NCBI RefSeq assembly: GCF_052055585.1
Contig: NZ_CP170485.1
Coordinates: 1-64,000 of the forward strand
Length of the DNA: 64,000 bases
Direction of reading: 5' to 3'
From: Oceanicaulis sp052055585
GTDB taxonomy: Bacteria; Pseudomonadota; Alphaproteobacteria; Caulobacterales; Maricaulaceae
The position numbers and the translations under genes were made by a program. Every line of letters starts with the position of its first letter. Position 1 is the first letter of the stretch. Below the pieces are notes generated by a model that saw nothing but the letters and a program-made list of their open reading frames with translations, made no database searches and was not told the DNA's origin. Below, one piece after another: positions 49,930 through 58,651 of the stretch.

Positions 49930-50766
49930 ATGACCTCTTCTGACCCTTCCCAGGCGCATGTGGTGGACCAGCTCATTGAAGAGCGGGCCGTCCGCCTGTC
50001 CGCCAATCCTGTGCTCTGGCCCTGGGTGAAGCGCGTCTTCTATCCGCTGCTGGGCTATCGCCGGGCGCGGGACATTGCCGATGCGCTGGCCGACAAGTCG
50101 GGCCGCGAGGCGATGGACTGGGCGCAGGATTTCCTGTCCATGACCACCGTCGAGGCCGGGCTCGATCATGTGCCCGAAACCGGCCCCTGCGTGATCACCG
50201 CCAACCATCCCGGCGGCATTGCGGACGGCATCGCGGTCTGGCAGGCGCTCAAGGCGCGCCGCCCTGACATGGTGTTCTTCGCCAACCGCGACGCCATCCG
50301 GGTCTGCGAAGGCCTGGCCGATGTCGTCATCCCGGTGGAATGGCGCGAAGGCCATCGCAACCGGGAGAAAACCCGCGATACGCTCAAGCGCGCCATCACC
50401 GCCTTTCAGGAGGGGCGCTGCATCGTGGTCTTCCCCGCAGGCCGCATGTCCGCCTGGGACTGGCGCAGTTTCAGCCTGCAGGATTCTGACTGGCAGCCCA
50501 CCGCCGTCAGTCTGGCGCGCAAGTTCAAGGCCCCGATCATCTCGCTGGGCGTGCGCCAGCGCATGTCGCTCTGGTTCTATTCCCTTGGTCTGATCCACGA
50601 GGAATTGCGCCACATGACCGTGTTTCACGAGCTTCTGGCCAAGAAGCGCGCGCGCTACCGCCTGCTGTTCGGCGCGCCCATGGACCCGCTGGAGCTGGCG
50701 GGCGACGAGCAGATCGCCAGCGAGTCCTTGCGCCTCTGCAGCCAGGGGCTGGCCCGTCAGGCCTGA
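49930..50766 (+). CDS. Lysophospholipid acyltransferase family protein
   Basis: This 278-aa acyltransferase-like protein has the modified acyltransferase motif ITANHPGGIADG (about residues 87-98, NHPGG...D replacing NHX4D) and a later FPAGRMSAW motif, as in PlsC-related proteins of the hemolysin/OlsA type. No membrane anchor stands out. It starts 14 bp after arsR but probably is not functionally linked. The 3' end overlaps the convergent creD. Confidence 0.85.
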   Translation: MTSSDPSQAHVVDQLIEERAVRLSANPVLWPWVKRVFYPLLGYRRARDIADALADKSGREAMDWAQDFLSMTTVEAGLDHVPETGPCVITANHPGGIADGIAVWQALKARRPDMVFFANRDAIRVCEGLADVVIPVEWREGHRNREKTRDTLKRAITAFQEGRCIVVFPAGRMSAWDWRSFSLQDSDWQPTAVSLARKFKAPIISLGVRQRMSLWFYSLGLIHEELRHMTVFHELLAKKRARYRLLFGAPMDPLELAGDEQIASESLRLCSQGLARQA

Positions 50767-52142
50767 GAGGGGGCCTCATCGTCTGAGACCGCATACCAGT
50801 TGACGTTACGCGTCATGTACATGGTCAGCGCCAGTGACAGGAAGGCCAGTCCGGCTCCGATCAGCAAAGCGTAATCTTCCAACAGCAACAGCATGTATTG
50901 CAGGGCGTAGGTCAGAACCAGCGTGAGTGCGACCAGCAGGCCTCGCCCGAAGCTCTTGAATGCTGTCATGGCGTATAGCCCGCTGATGCCGATTGTTGCG
51001 CCAGACGCGGCCAGGTAGGCGGGCTGGATCAGCCAGTGCTCGGAGAGCGCCAGAAGCATCAGATAGAAGATCACCTGGGCCAGCCCGATCAGCACATATT
51101 GGGCGGCGTGGATGCGTTTTTTGCCATTGGCTTCGATCAGGAACACCATCAGCAGAGTGAAGCTGAGGAAGAAGAATGCATATTTCAGCGCCCGGCTGAC
51201 CCGCACATAGCCATCGGTCGGGGTAACCAGATTGACGGTGAACAGGGCGTCGTCGGCGCGCATCATGTTAAAGCCAGCCCCCTCGCGCCAGCTTGCTGGT
51301 ACGCCGCGCGCCAGATAGGGCACGGACCAGCTGGCTTCAAAGTCCTGATCCGTGATCGTCCGGTCCTGGGGCAGGTAGGCTCCGTCAAAGCCGGGATGAG
51401 GCCAGTCGCCGCGAATAGCGGCACGGGTCTGACGTCCAGAGGGCGTGAGCGAGAGGCGCTGGGCGCCGGACAACGTCATTTGCGCCTGAAAGTCAAAGCT
51501 GGCCCCTTCGGTCAGGTCGGGCAGGCGGGCCGAGACGCCGCGCCAACTTGCCTCTGTCCCGCGCCGTTGGGGTCGATCAAAGCCGGAACCCGGCTCGAAG
51601 CTGAGTGGGTCCGGACGCCCGTCAATCGTGAAGGACAGATCAGCGTTGATCCCTCGAAGATCGCTGAAGGCTAGAACCAGCTCAGCGCCTGACCAGCGGA
51701 TTTCGCCATTTCGGGGCGTCAGAGGCGCGAGGTCACTGGGGGTGAACCGACCGCTGAATTCCAGATCGGCCTGATAGACCGGAACATCATAGATCGCGCG
51801 TCGACGGATATCGGTATCGAGATTGACCGTCACGTCCAGCGTTTCGGGAGAGATAACCAGAGTTTCCGTTCGAATGCGGGTTTCCTGGCGTTCCTCTTCA
51901 CCGGTGTTCACGAGCACGGTTTCAGTAATATCGACAGGCAGGAGGAGAAAAGGTCCACGGACGATCTGAGGGCCGCCATAGGCGGCGCCGACTTCCTGTG
52001 CAACCAAGTCGGCGCGATTGGCCCGTTCCCACGCCAGCATGTTCACAAACAATAATGGCAGGCCCAGCACCAGAACCAGCGCTCCGACCAGAAGAATTTT
52101 CAAACCGAGCGAACGCCCGCGTCCAGTATTGGATTTGTCCAT
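50757..52142 (-). CDS. creD: Inner membrane protein CreD
   Basis: This 461-aa membrane protein has one N-terminal hydrophobic segment, a large exported domain (about residues 40-320) and a cluster of five to six C-terminal hydrophobic segments. LEFSGRFTPSDLAPL-type beta repeats in the exported domain and YAFFFLSFTLLMVFLIEANG in the membrane part are CreD signatures. In Gammaproteobacteria CreD responds to CreBC; no creBC is present here. It overlaps the acyltransferase convergently by 10 bp. Confidence 0.88.
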   Translation of the reverse strand: MDKSNTGRGRSLGLKILLVGALVLVLGLPLLFVNMLAWERANRADLVAQEVGAAYGGPQIVRGPFLLLPVDITETVLVNTGEEERQETRIRTETLVISPETLDVTVNLDTDIRRRAIYDVPVYQADLEFSGRFTPSDLAPLTPRNGEIRWSGAELVLAFSDLRGINADLSFTIDGRPDPLSFEPGSGFDRPQRRGTEASWRGVSARLPDLTEGASFDFQAQMTLSGAQRLSLTPSGRQTRAAIRGDWPHPGFDGAYLPQDRTITDQDFEASWSVPYLARGVPASWREGAGFNMMRADDALFTVNLVTPTDGYVRVSRALKYAFFFLSFTLLMVFLIEANGKKRIHAAQYVLIGLAQVIFYLMLLALSEHWLIQPAYLAASGATIGISGLYAMTAFKSFGRGLLVALTLVLTYALQYMLLLLEDYALLIGAGLAFLSLALTMYMTRNVNWYAVSDDEAPSQA

Positions 52143-52239
52143 GACCGGCCTCCCTGTCCCTCAACCAGTACGCGCACCTTGGCGGACAATTAGGGACAAA
52201 GCGAGGCCGGACTTGGCTTAGATACGGGCAAGCCCTGGG

Positions 52240-53097
52240 CTAGCGCGCCAGCAAACGCTCGACATGATCCCGCCAGGGGGTCGGGGCATGGCCCAGAAGC
52301 GTGGCGAGGTCGGTGCTGGCGCTTTCCAGCGCGCCCAGTTTCATCCCCGCATCGCTATCAGCGAGAATGTTGGCGAAGCCTTCAGGCACGCCGTGCTCGA
52401 TCAGAACGCCGGCATAGGCGTCCGGCGTCATGTCGGCATAGTGGATATCCTGGCCTGTGATGGCGGATGCGGCCTGAGCCAATTGAGCAAGCGTCAAACC
52501 CGGCTGGCCGGCCAGCTCATATACGCGCCCGGCATGATTGGCAGGATCGAGCAGCACGGTGACGGCGGCTTCGGCATAGTCGGCGCGCTTGGCGGCGTTG
52601 ATGACGCCGGTTCCGGCGGCGCCCGCCAGAACGCCATTGGCGACCGCGCCTTTCAGGCTCTCGTCATAGTTCTCAAGATACCAGCTATTGCGCAGGATCA
52701 CGGTCTGAAGGCCGGACCGGGCCAGTTCGGCCTCGGTTTCGCGATGCTCGACAGCGAGCTGCATCGGGCTGACATCGGCCTTGAGAATGCTGGTGTAGAC
52801 GAGGGTTTTCACGCCTGCGCTCTTCGCCGCCTCGATAACGGCGTGGTGCTGGCGCGCGCGCTGTCCGACCTCTGAAGAGGAGATCAGCAGCACGGTCTCG
52901 ACCCCGTCAAAGGCCGTTCTCAGGGTTTCAGGAGCGTCATAGTCGGCCTGGCGCAGGGTGACCGCGCCCGTTTGAAGACCGGCGGCCTTTTCAGGGTTGC
53001 GCACGGCGGCGATGACGGGGGTTTGCGGGGCGCGGCGGACCAGTGCGTTCAGCACGTGGCGGCCCAGCTGGCCATTGGCTCCGGTGACGGCGATCAT
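52240..53097 (-). CDS. qorB: NAD(P)H:quinone oxidoreductase-like SDR (QorB/YtfG family)
   Basis: This 285-aa atypical SDR/NmrA-like protein has the NAD(P)-binding GANGQLGRHVLNALV at the N-terminus and YTSILKADVSPMQLAVEHRETE downstream, the QorB/YtfG pattern. It is divergent from an HxlR-family regulator (95-bp gap), as qorB (ytfG) is with ytfH in E. coli. It probably reduces quinones or small aldehydes in response to stress. ATG 53097 is preferred for its MIAVTGANGQLG start. Confidence 0.9.
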   Translation of the reverse strand: MIAVTGANGQLGRHVLNALVRRAPQTPVIAAVRNPEKAAGLQTGAVTLRQADYDAPETLRTAFDGVETVLLISSSEVGQRARQHHAVIEAAKSAGVKTLVYTSILKADVSPMQLAVEHRETEAELARSGLQTVILRNSWYLENYDESLKGAVANGVLAGAAGTGVINAAKRADYAEAAVTVLLDPANHAGRVYELAGQPGLTLAQLAQAASAITGQDIHYADMTPDAYAGVLIEHGVPEGFANILADSDAGMKLGALESASTDLATLLGHAPTPWRDHVERLLAR

Positions 53098-53144
53098 GGT
53101 CTGTCCTCCATTGGGTACGGGATCTGGTTGACAGATAGCCACTC

Positions 53145-53180
53145 ACTTACGAAGAGTAAGTACGTACAGAAATGTAAGTA
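53145..53180. promoter_or_regulatory. Candidate HxlR operator between qorB and its regulator
   Basis: ACTTAC-N5-GTAAGT (53145-53161) is a perfect 6-bp inverted repeat. GTAAGTA recurs at 53156-53162 and 53174-53180, giving a direct repeat 18 bp apart. The spacing is two helical turns, in the 95-bp divergent region. Confidence 0.5.
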
Positions 53181-53192
53181 TGGAAATTTCTC

Positions 53193-53579
53193 ATGCCGTC
53201 TGCACCTGCTGCGCCAAGGCTGGATCGTGATCCCGTTGTTTTGTCGAGCCTTTGCCCGTCCCGGGATGTGCTGCGCCATGTGACCAGCACCTGGGCGATG
53301 CTGGTGTTCTATGTGCTGCGCGAAGGCCCTTACCGGTTCAGCGCCCTGCGACGCCGGATCGACGGCGTGTCCGAACGCATGCTGGCGCAGACCCTGAAAG
53401 TGCTGGTGGAGGACGGCTTCGTGCTGCGAACCGCCCATGATGTCGTCCCGCCCCATGTGGAGTACGAGCTGACCCCGCTGGGCCATGAGATGGCCGAACG
53501 CGCCAGCGCCCTCGCGGAATGGATCGAGGCCAACGCCCATGAAGTGCTGGCGGCGCGCGCGCGGGCGCAGGCGGGATAA
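53193..53579 (+). CDS. HxlR family transcriptional regulator
   Basis: This 128-aa winged-helix regulator has the HxlR pattern: SLCPSRDVLRHVTSTWAMLVFYVL with Cys near residue 20, then RFSALRRRIDGVSERMLAQTLKVL (recognition helix) and YELTPLGHEM (wing). The single Cys near the N-terminus could sense electrophiles, as in YodB/QorR-type HxlR proteins. It is divergent from qorB with GTAAG repeats between. Confidence 0.88.
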   Translation: MPSAPAAPRLDRDPVVLSSLCPSRDVLRHVTSTWAMLVFYVLREGPYRFSALRRRIDGVSERMLAQTLKVLVEDGFVLRTAHDVVPPHVEYELTPLGHEMAERASALAEWIEANAHEVLAARARAQAG

Positions 53580-53593
53580 ACGTCCGTGGCGCC

Positions 53594-54430
53594 TTAAAGC
53601 TCTGGCCTTGATCGCGTCTTGAGCCAGTAGAGCCACAATCCGATGACGGCCAGCACACTGACGGCGAGGGTGATGACAGATTCCTCGGGACCTGCCGCCC
53701 CGCCAGACAGCCAGTCCGGGCCTTGATAGCGGCTTTGCAGCGGGGCGATATCCCGCCATTCCTCAATGCCGGTCAGCGGCAAACCGCTCAGGACAATGGT
53801 GAAATTCCACAAGGCGTGGTTCAGTGTCGCCGCCCAGACATTGCGGGTGATCAGATAGACCAGCGTCCACAGAACGCCCAGCAGAAGCCCGGTCGCAAGC
53901 GAGACCCATCCCGCCCAGTTGGGATTGAAGAAATGCAGCACCGAGAACAGAAGGCTGGGGGCGATCAGCGCTGTATAGGCCCCCAACGCCTCCTCGACTG
54001 CGGGGACGATGACGCCGCGAAACAGGATTTCCTCAAACGCGGCGGCGGCCAGAAGGGTCAGGGCGACATTCGCCATCGGGCCCAGGGGGCGAATGCCAGA
54101 CACTTCATAGGCGCCTGTTATCAGCATGCCGAGCATGGACAGGGCGATCAGCGCGGAGCCCAGCCCGCCCCAGATCAGGAGCGGGACGGGCCTAAGCGCC
54201 AGCGGACTGGCGGGTCGTTTGACGATAAAGTGCAGATAGAGCCAGAAGCTGCCTGCAAAACTCATGAGCATGCAGACGCGCCGCAGGACCGAGACCACAG
54301 CCTCATCCATCACGAACAGGCGCTCAAGGCCCGGGATCAGCGCCAGTCGGACCAGAGCCATGCCCAGGCCGATCAGAAGGGCGCCCGCCAGTATGCGACC
54401 CGCCATCAGAAGAAGGGGTTTCCAGCGCAT
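53594..54430 (-). CDS. CPBP family intramembrane metalloprotease
   Basis: This 278-aa protein has about eight hydrophobic segments and the three motifs of the CPBP (Abi) glutamic/metal protease family: EEILFRGV (about residue 151), FSVLHFF and LNHALWNF. It is therefore a likely intramembrane protease. It is coupled to the upstream marR gene by a TGATG overlap. The substrate is unknown. Confidence 0.88.
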   Translation of the reverse strand: MRWKPLLLMAGRILAGALLIGLGMALVRLALIPGLERLFVMDEAVVSVLRRVCMLMSFAGSFWLYLHFIVKRPASPLALRPVPLLIWGGLGSALIALSMLGMLITGAYEVSGIRPLGPMANVALTLLAAAAFEEILFRGVIVPAVEEALGAYTALIAPSLLFSVLHFFNPNWAGWVSLATGLLLGVLWTLVYLITRNVWAATLNHALWNFTIVLSGLPLTGIEEWRDIAPLQSRYQGPDWLSGGAAGPEESVITLAVSVLAVIGLWLYWLKTRSRPEL

Positions 54431-54906
54431 CAGACGGTCTCCGCCATACGCTGGCTCAGGGCGCGGCGTGTGAGGGCCGCCTGAGCCCGAGAAACCAGAG
54501 CATCAAGATCCACGCCCAGTTCTTCAAAGAGATCGAGATAGGCCTGATCGAGCTGGTCGAGGAAGGCCTGCAGGGCTTCAGCCTGAAGCGCGCCGGCCCG
54601 GGTCAGGCTGACCTGTTTGCGGCGGCCATCCTCGGGATCAGGTTTCAGCTCGACCAGACCCGCCTTCAGCAAGGGGGTCAGGCGCTGGGAGACCAGCTGG
54701 TGGGAGACGCCCATGGCCTCAGACAGGGCGGTGATGGGGGCCGGCCCGCCATGATGCAGCAGGTTGAGAACACCCGTTGTCTGCGTCTTGAGGTCGTGAC
54801 CGGCCGCGCCGAGCGCTGCCTGCAGCTGATCAGAGAGCAAATCTTCAAGCCGGCTCAGGCGTAACAGGAATGCGGCGGGACGCTGGAACAGGGCGGCTTC
54901 GGTCAT
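54430..54906 (-). CDS. MarR family transcriptional regulator
   Basis: This 158-aa winged-helix regulator shows the MarR core: LLHHGGPAPITALSEAMGVSHQLVSQRLTPLLKAGLVELKPDPEDGRRKQVSLT, including the wing DGRRKQVSLT. The start at 54906 (MTEAALF) is preferred; an extended frame upstream lacks a family look. It is translationally coupled to the CPBP protease gene and probably controls it. Confidence 0.88.
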   Translation of the reverse strand: MTEAALFQRPAAFLLRLSRLEDLLSDQLQAALGAAGHDLKTQTTGVLNLLHHGGPAPITALSEAMGVSHQLVSQRLTPLLKAGLVELKPDPEDGRRKQVSLTRAGALQAEALQAFLDQLDQAYLDLFEELGVDLDALVSRAQAALTRRALSQRMAETV

Positions 54907-54990
54907 GGGACATCCATTTATGCAAGCAATTGCGCAATTAGTTGTATAAATGGCGTCGTCTGTCAATTCCCTCCGGGCGAGCCCGCATGA

Positions 54991-55022
54991 AAAACGCCCC
55001 GGCCTGATGACCGGGGCGTTTT
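54991..55022 (-). terminator. Intrinsic terminator after sdhB
   Basis: A 12-bp stem (55022-55011 with 55002-54991) with an 8-nt loop is followed by T residues on the minus strand. It lies 24 bp after the sdhB stop, ending the sdhCDAB operon. Confidence 0.85.
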
Positions 55023-55046
55023 GCGTTCGACGGTTGAGCGCGGGTG

Positions 55047-55832
55047 CTAGACCTGACGTTCGACCATCAGATCCTTGATCTTGCCGATGGCCTTGGCCGG
55101 GTTCAGACCCTTGGGGCAGACATTGGCGCAGTTCATGATGGTGTGGCAGCGATAGAGCTTGAAGGGATCTTCAAGGTCATCGAGGCGCTCGCCGGTGGCT
55201 TCATCGCGGCTGTCCGCGATCCAGCGATAGGCCTGCAGCAGCGCCGCCGGGCCAAGATACTTGTCCGAATTCCACCAATAGGACGGGCAGGAGGTCGAGC
55301 ACGAGGCGCACAGGATGCACTCGTACAGGCCGTCCAGTTCCTCGCGGTCTTCCTGGCTCTGCTTCCACTCTTTCTCGGGCTCCGGCGTATCGGTTTGCAG
55401 ATACGGTTTGATGGAGGCGAGCTGGGCGTAGAAGTTCGTCAGGTCCGGAATGAGGTCGCGGACCACCGGCTGGTGCGGCAGCGGGGCGATGGTGATTGTC
55501 CCGTTATGCTCATCAATGCCGTTGGTGCAGGCGATTGTGTTCCGCCCGCCGATATTCATCGAGCAGGACCCGCAAATGCCTTCGCGGCAGGAGCGGCGGA
55601 AAGCCAGCGTGGTGTCGATCTCGTTCTTGATGAAGAACAAGGCGTCCAGGATCATCGGGCCGCACTTGGAGGTGTCGACATAATAGGTGTCCCAGGACGG
55701 GTTCTCGCCGGATTCAGGATCGTAGCGATAGACCTTGAAGGTGCGCAGATTCTTCGCATCCGCGCCTTCGGGCTTAGGCCACACCTTGCCCTTTTTGACC
55801 TGGGAGTTTTTCGGCAGCGTCAGTTGGACCAT
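55047..55832 (-). CDS. sdhB: Succinate dehydrogenase iron-sulfur subunit
   Basis: This 261-aa subunit of complex II carries three iron-sulfur clusters. Ligands are visible as RRSCREGICGSCSMNIGG (2Fe-2S), CILCASCSTSCPS (4Fe-4S) and CHTIMNCANVCPKGLNPAKA (3Fe-4S/4Fe-4S). It is last in sdhC-sdhD-sdhA-sdhB. A terminator follows. The protein is of typical length with a normal start MVQLTLPKNS. Confidence 0.97.
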   Translation of the reverse strand: MVQLTLPKNSQVKKGKVWPKPEGADAKNLRTFKVYRYDPESGENPSWDTYYVDTSKCGPMILDALFFIKNEIDTTLAFRRSCREGICGSCSMNIGGRNTIACTNGIDEHNGTITIAPLPHQPVVRDLIPDLTNFYAQLASIKPYLQTDTPEPEKEWKQSQEDREELDGLYECILCASCSTSCPSYWWNSDKYLGPAALLQAYRWIADSRDEATGERLDDLEDPFKLYRCHTIMNCANVCPKGLNPAKAIGKIKDLMVERQV

Positions 55833-55877
55833 GGGGTCGTCCCCGCTTTCTAATAGCCAGTGAGCGTGGGCGGGGTC

Positions 55878-57665
55878 TTAATAGACCCGCGCCTTGGGCT
55901 CGATATAGGCGATGTCATTGGACAGGGTGTATTCATGAACCGGGCGGTCATCGAGTTTGACCGAACCGTCTTCATTGATCCACGCTAGGGTGTGCTTCAT
56001 CCAGTTCGCGTCATCGCGATCAGGATAATCCTCACGCGCGTGCGCGCCGCGGCTTTCCGGGCGGGCGGCGGCGGAGTTCACCGTCACGGCGGCCTGGGCG
56101 ATGAGGTTTTCAAACTCCAGCGCTTCGACAAGGTCGGTGTTCCAGACCATGGAACGGTCGTTCACACGGATGTCGGAGGACTGCTTGTAGACCTCGGCGA
56201 TGCGTTTGACGCCCTCGTCCAGAACGTCCTGGGTGCGGAACACCGCGCAGTTTTCCTGCATGGCCCGCTGCATGGACAGACGCAGGGTCGCGGTCTTGGT
56301 GCCGCCCTCGGCGTGACGCATCTTGTCAAAGCGCGACAGGGTGTCCGCGCCCGCCTTGTCAGACAGCTCGGGCTGATTGGCGCCCGCTTCCACGGTCTCG
56401 CCGCAACGCAGGCCGGCCGCGCGGCCGAACACCACGAGGTCGATCAGCGAGTTCGAGCCCAGACGGTTCGCGCCGTGCACGGACACGCAGGCCGCTTCGC
56501 CCACCGCCATCAGGCCAGGCACGACCTGATCAGGGTTGCCGCCGACCTTGGTCAGCACTTCGCCGTGATAGTTCGTCGGGATGCCGCCCATATTGTAGTG
56601 GACGGTCGGGATCACCGGGATCGGTTCCTTGGTCACATCCACGCCTGCGAAGATCTTCGCGCTTTCCGAAATGCCCGGCAGACGCTGGGCCAGAATGGCC
56701 GGATCAAGGTGATCCAGGTGCAGGTGGATGTGGTCGCCATGTTCGCCCACGCCGCGGCCTTCGCGGATCTCCATGGTCATGGAGCGCGACACCACGTCAC
56801 GGGAGGCGAGGTCCTTGGCGTTCGGAGCATAGCGCTCCATGAAGCGCTCGCCCTTGGAGTTGGTCAGATACCCGCCCTCGCCGCGTGCGCCTTCGGTGAT
56901 CAGGCAGCCCGCGCCGTAAATGCCGGTGGGGTGGAACTGAACAAATTCCATGTCCTGCAGCGGCAGACCCGCGCGTAGAACCATGGCGTTGCCGTCGCCC
57001 GTGCAGGTGTGCGCGGAGGTGGCGGAGAAATAGGCGCGGCCATAACCGCCGGTGGCCAGAATGGTCTTCTGGGCGCGGAAGCGGTGCAGGGTGCCGTCGT
57101 CGAGTTTCCAGGCGGTGACGCCGCGGCAGGCGCCGTCATCATCCATGATCAGGTCGAGCACGAAATACTCGATGAAGAACTCGGTCGCGTGGCGCAGGGA
57201 CTGGCCATACAGCGTGTGCAGGATGGCGTGACCGGTGCGGTCGGCGGCGGCGCAGGTGCGCTGCACCGGGCCTTCGCCGAAATTGCGGGTCATGCCGCCA
57301 AAGGCGCGCTGATAGATCTTGCCATCCTCGGTGCGCGAGAAGGGCACGCCCCAGTGCTCAAGCTCGTACACGGCTTTCGGCGCGTGGCGGCACAGATATT
57401 CGATGGAATCCTGGTCGCCCAGCCAGTCCGACCCCTTGACGGTGTCGTACATGTGCCAGCGCCAGTCATCCTCACCCATATTGCCCAGCGAAGCGGAAAT
57501 GCCGCCCTGGGCTGCAACGGTGTGCGAACGCGTGGGGAAAACCTTGGAGATACAGGCCGTCTTCAGGCCTTCCTGAGCGGCGCCAAGCGCGGCGCGCAGA
57601 CCCGATCCACCTGCGCCGACAACGACGACGTCATAGGTATGATCGATCCATTCATATGCGGACAT
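55878..57665 (-). CDS. sdhA: Succinate dehydrogenase flavoprotein subunit
   Basis: This 595-aa FAD-binding catalytic subunit oxidises succinate to fumarate. The FAD dinucleotide loop is VVVGAGGSGLRAALGAAQ, the covalent-flavin His is in FPTRSHTVAAQGG, and catalytic residues lie in LITEGARGEGGYLTN and GANRLGSNSLIDLVVFG. It follows sdhD with a 14-bp gap and precedes sdhB. Length and order are standard for Alphaproteobacteria. Confidence 0.97.
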   Translation of the reverse strand: MSAYEWIDHTYDVVVVGAGGSGLRAALGAAQEGLKTACISKVFPTRSHTVAAQGGISASLGNMGEDDWRWHMYDTVKGSDWLGDQDSIEYLCRHAPKAVYELEHWGVPFSRTEDGKIYQRAFGGMTRNFGEGPVQRTCAAADRTGHAILHTLYGQSLRHATEFFIEYFVLDLIMDDDGACRGVTAWKLDDGTLHRFRAQKTILATGGYGRAYFSATSAHTCTGDGNAMVLRAGLPLQDMEFVQFHPTGIYGAGCLITEGARGEGGYLTNSKGERFMERYAPNAKDLASRDVVSRSMTMEIREGRGVGEHGDHIHLHLDHLDPAILAQRLPGISESAKIFAGVDVTKEPIPVIPTVHYNMGGIPTNYHGEVLTKVGGNPDQVVPGLMAVGEAACVSVHGANRLGSNSLIDLVVFGRAAGLRCGETVEAGANQPELSDKAGADTLSRFDKMRHAEGGTKTATLRLSMQRAMQENCAVFRTQDVLDEGVKRIAEVYKQSSDIRVNDRSMVWNTDLVEALEFENLIAQAAVTVNSAAARPESRGAHAREDYPDRDDANWMKHTLAWINEDGSVKLDDRPVHEYTLSNDIAYIEPKARVY

Positions 57666-57679
57666 TGATCAGGTCCTTC

Positions 57680-58057
57680 CTAGCTTGCGATCGCCAGCAC
57701 GGCGTACAGGGCGGCGATCCAGAGACCTGCGGTGATCAGCGTGTTCGCGCTCAGCAGCAGGGCCCGGCTTACCGGTTTGCGGATATAGTCCTCAATGACG
57801 ACCTGAAGACCCAAACGCATGTGATAGAGCGTCGCGGTCAGGGTCAGCAGCGTCAGGATCGCGCCATAGGGCGAGGCCACGAATGCATAGGCGCTGGCGT
57901 AATCGGCGCCCGGCAGGCTGGCGATGGACCAGACGAATAGCGGCACCAGGATCACGAGCGCCAGGGCGGAGACGCGCTGGGCGATGAAATGGTTCACGCC
58001 GGTCTTGGCCGAGCCCAGGCCGCGGGCCTTGGCGAGGGGGGTGCGGAAATCAGCCAT
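57680..58057 (-). CDS. sdhD: Succinate dehydrogenase hydrophobic anchor subunit
   Basis: This 125-aa membrane anchor has three hydrophobic segments and the family start TPLAKARGLGSAKTGVNHFIAQ. The heme/quinone region has YHMRLGLQVVIEDYI (axial His and Asp/Tyr). Its start overlaps the sdhC stop (TGATG). Confidence 0.93.
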   Translation of the reverse strand: MADFRTPLAKARGLGSAKTGVNHFIAQRVSALALVILVPLFVWSIASLPGADYASAYAFVASPYGAILTLLTLTATLYHMRLGLQVVIEDYIRKPVSRALLLSANTLITAGLWIAALYAVLAIAS

Positions 58058-58461
58058 CAGATCAGTCCTCCGGACAGGAACCAGATCGCCACGGTGACAA
58101 GGATCGAGGCGACAATGATCGCCATGGAGGCGGTGTTGGCGAATTTGGGATCAAAGCCCTTGCCCGCATCCCACACCAGATGGCGCACGCCATTGATGAG
58201 GTGATAGATCAGGGCGAGGGTGAACAGGAACAGCACCAGCTTGACCAGCAGGCCGATCGGACCGGCCATCAGCGATTCAAAGACGCCATACGTGTCCGGG
58301 CCGGCGGCCAGAAGAACCAGCCAGAGGGTCAGGAAAATTGCGCCGATATAGCTGCCGACGCCGGTGGCGCGGTGAAAAATGGACGACGCCATGGTCGCGT
58401 GCCAGCGCCAGATTTCAAGGTGCGGAGAAATCGGTCGGGGATCGACAGATTGTTTGGCCAT
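58057..58461 (-). CDS. sdhC: Succinate dehydrogenase cytochrome b556 subunit
   Basis: This 134-aa membrane subunit has RPISPHLEIWRWHATMASSIFHRATGVG, the SdhC signature with the quinone-site Ser/Arg, and HLINGVRHLVWDAGKGF with the heme-ligand His. Three hydrophobic segments are present. It is the first gene of sdhCDAB; its promoter lies in the 190-bp gap divergent to an SDR gene. Confidence 0.94.
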   Translation of the reverse strand: MAKQSVDPRPISPHLEIWRWHATMASSIFHRATGVGSYIGAIFLTLWLVLLAAGPDTYGVFESLMAGPIGLLVKLVLFLFTLALIYHLINGVRHLVWDAGKGFDPKFANTASMAIIVASILVTVAIWFLSGGLI

Positions 58462-58651
58462 GGATGGGCCCCCACTAAATTAAATCATTAGCCCCGTCAG
58501 CTCGGAACTCGGGCGTGACAATAATCCGCACCGGGTTAACGTCAACGCACACCAAAGTGTGGATTGCTGCTGTGTTTGCAAACGGTTCTCAGTTGCGCGA
58601 ATGGCCGCGCCACTGGACTTGCGCTGTCATGGCGGCGTCAGGGGAGAGACA

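Noticed and set aside
55992..56978. Long plus-strand frame opposite sdhA
   Set aside because: Antisense to a clear SdhA with all catalytic residues.
58574..58583. 10-bp palindrome GTTTGCAAAC upstream of the SDR gene
   Set aside because: Ten-base palindromes arise often by chance in a window of this size; no paired element nearby.
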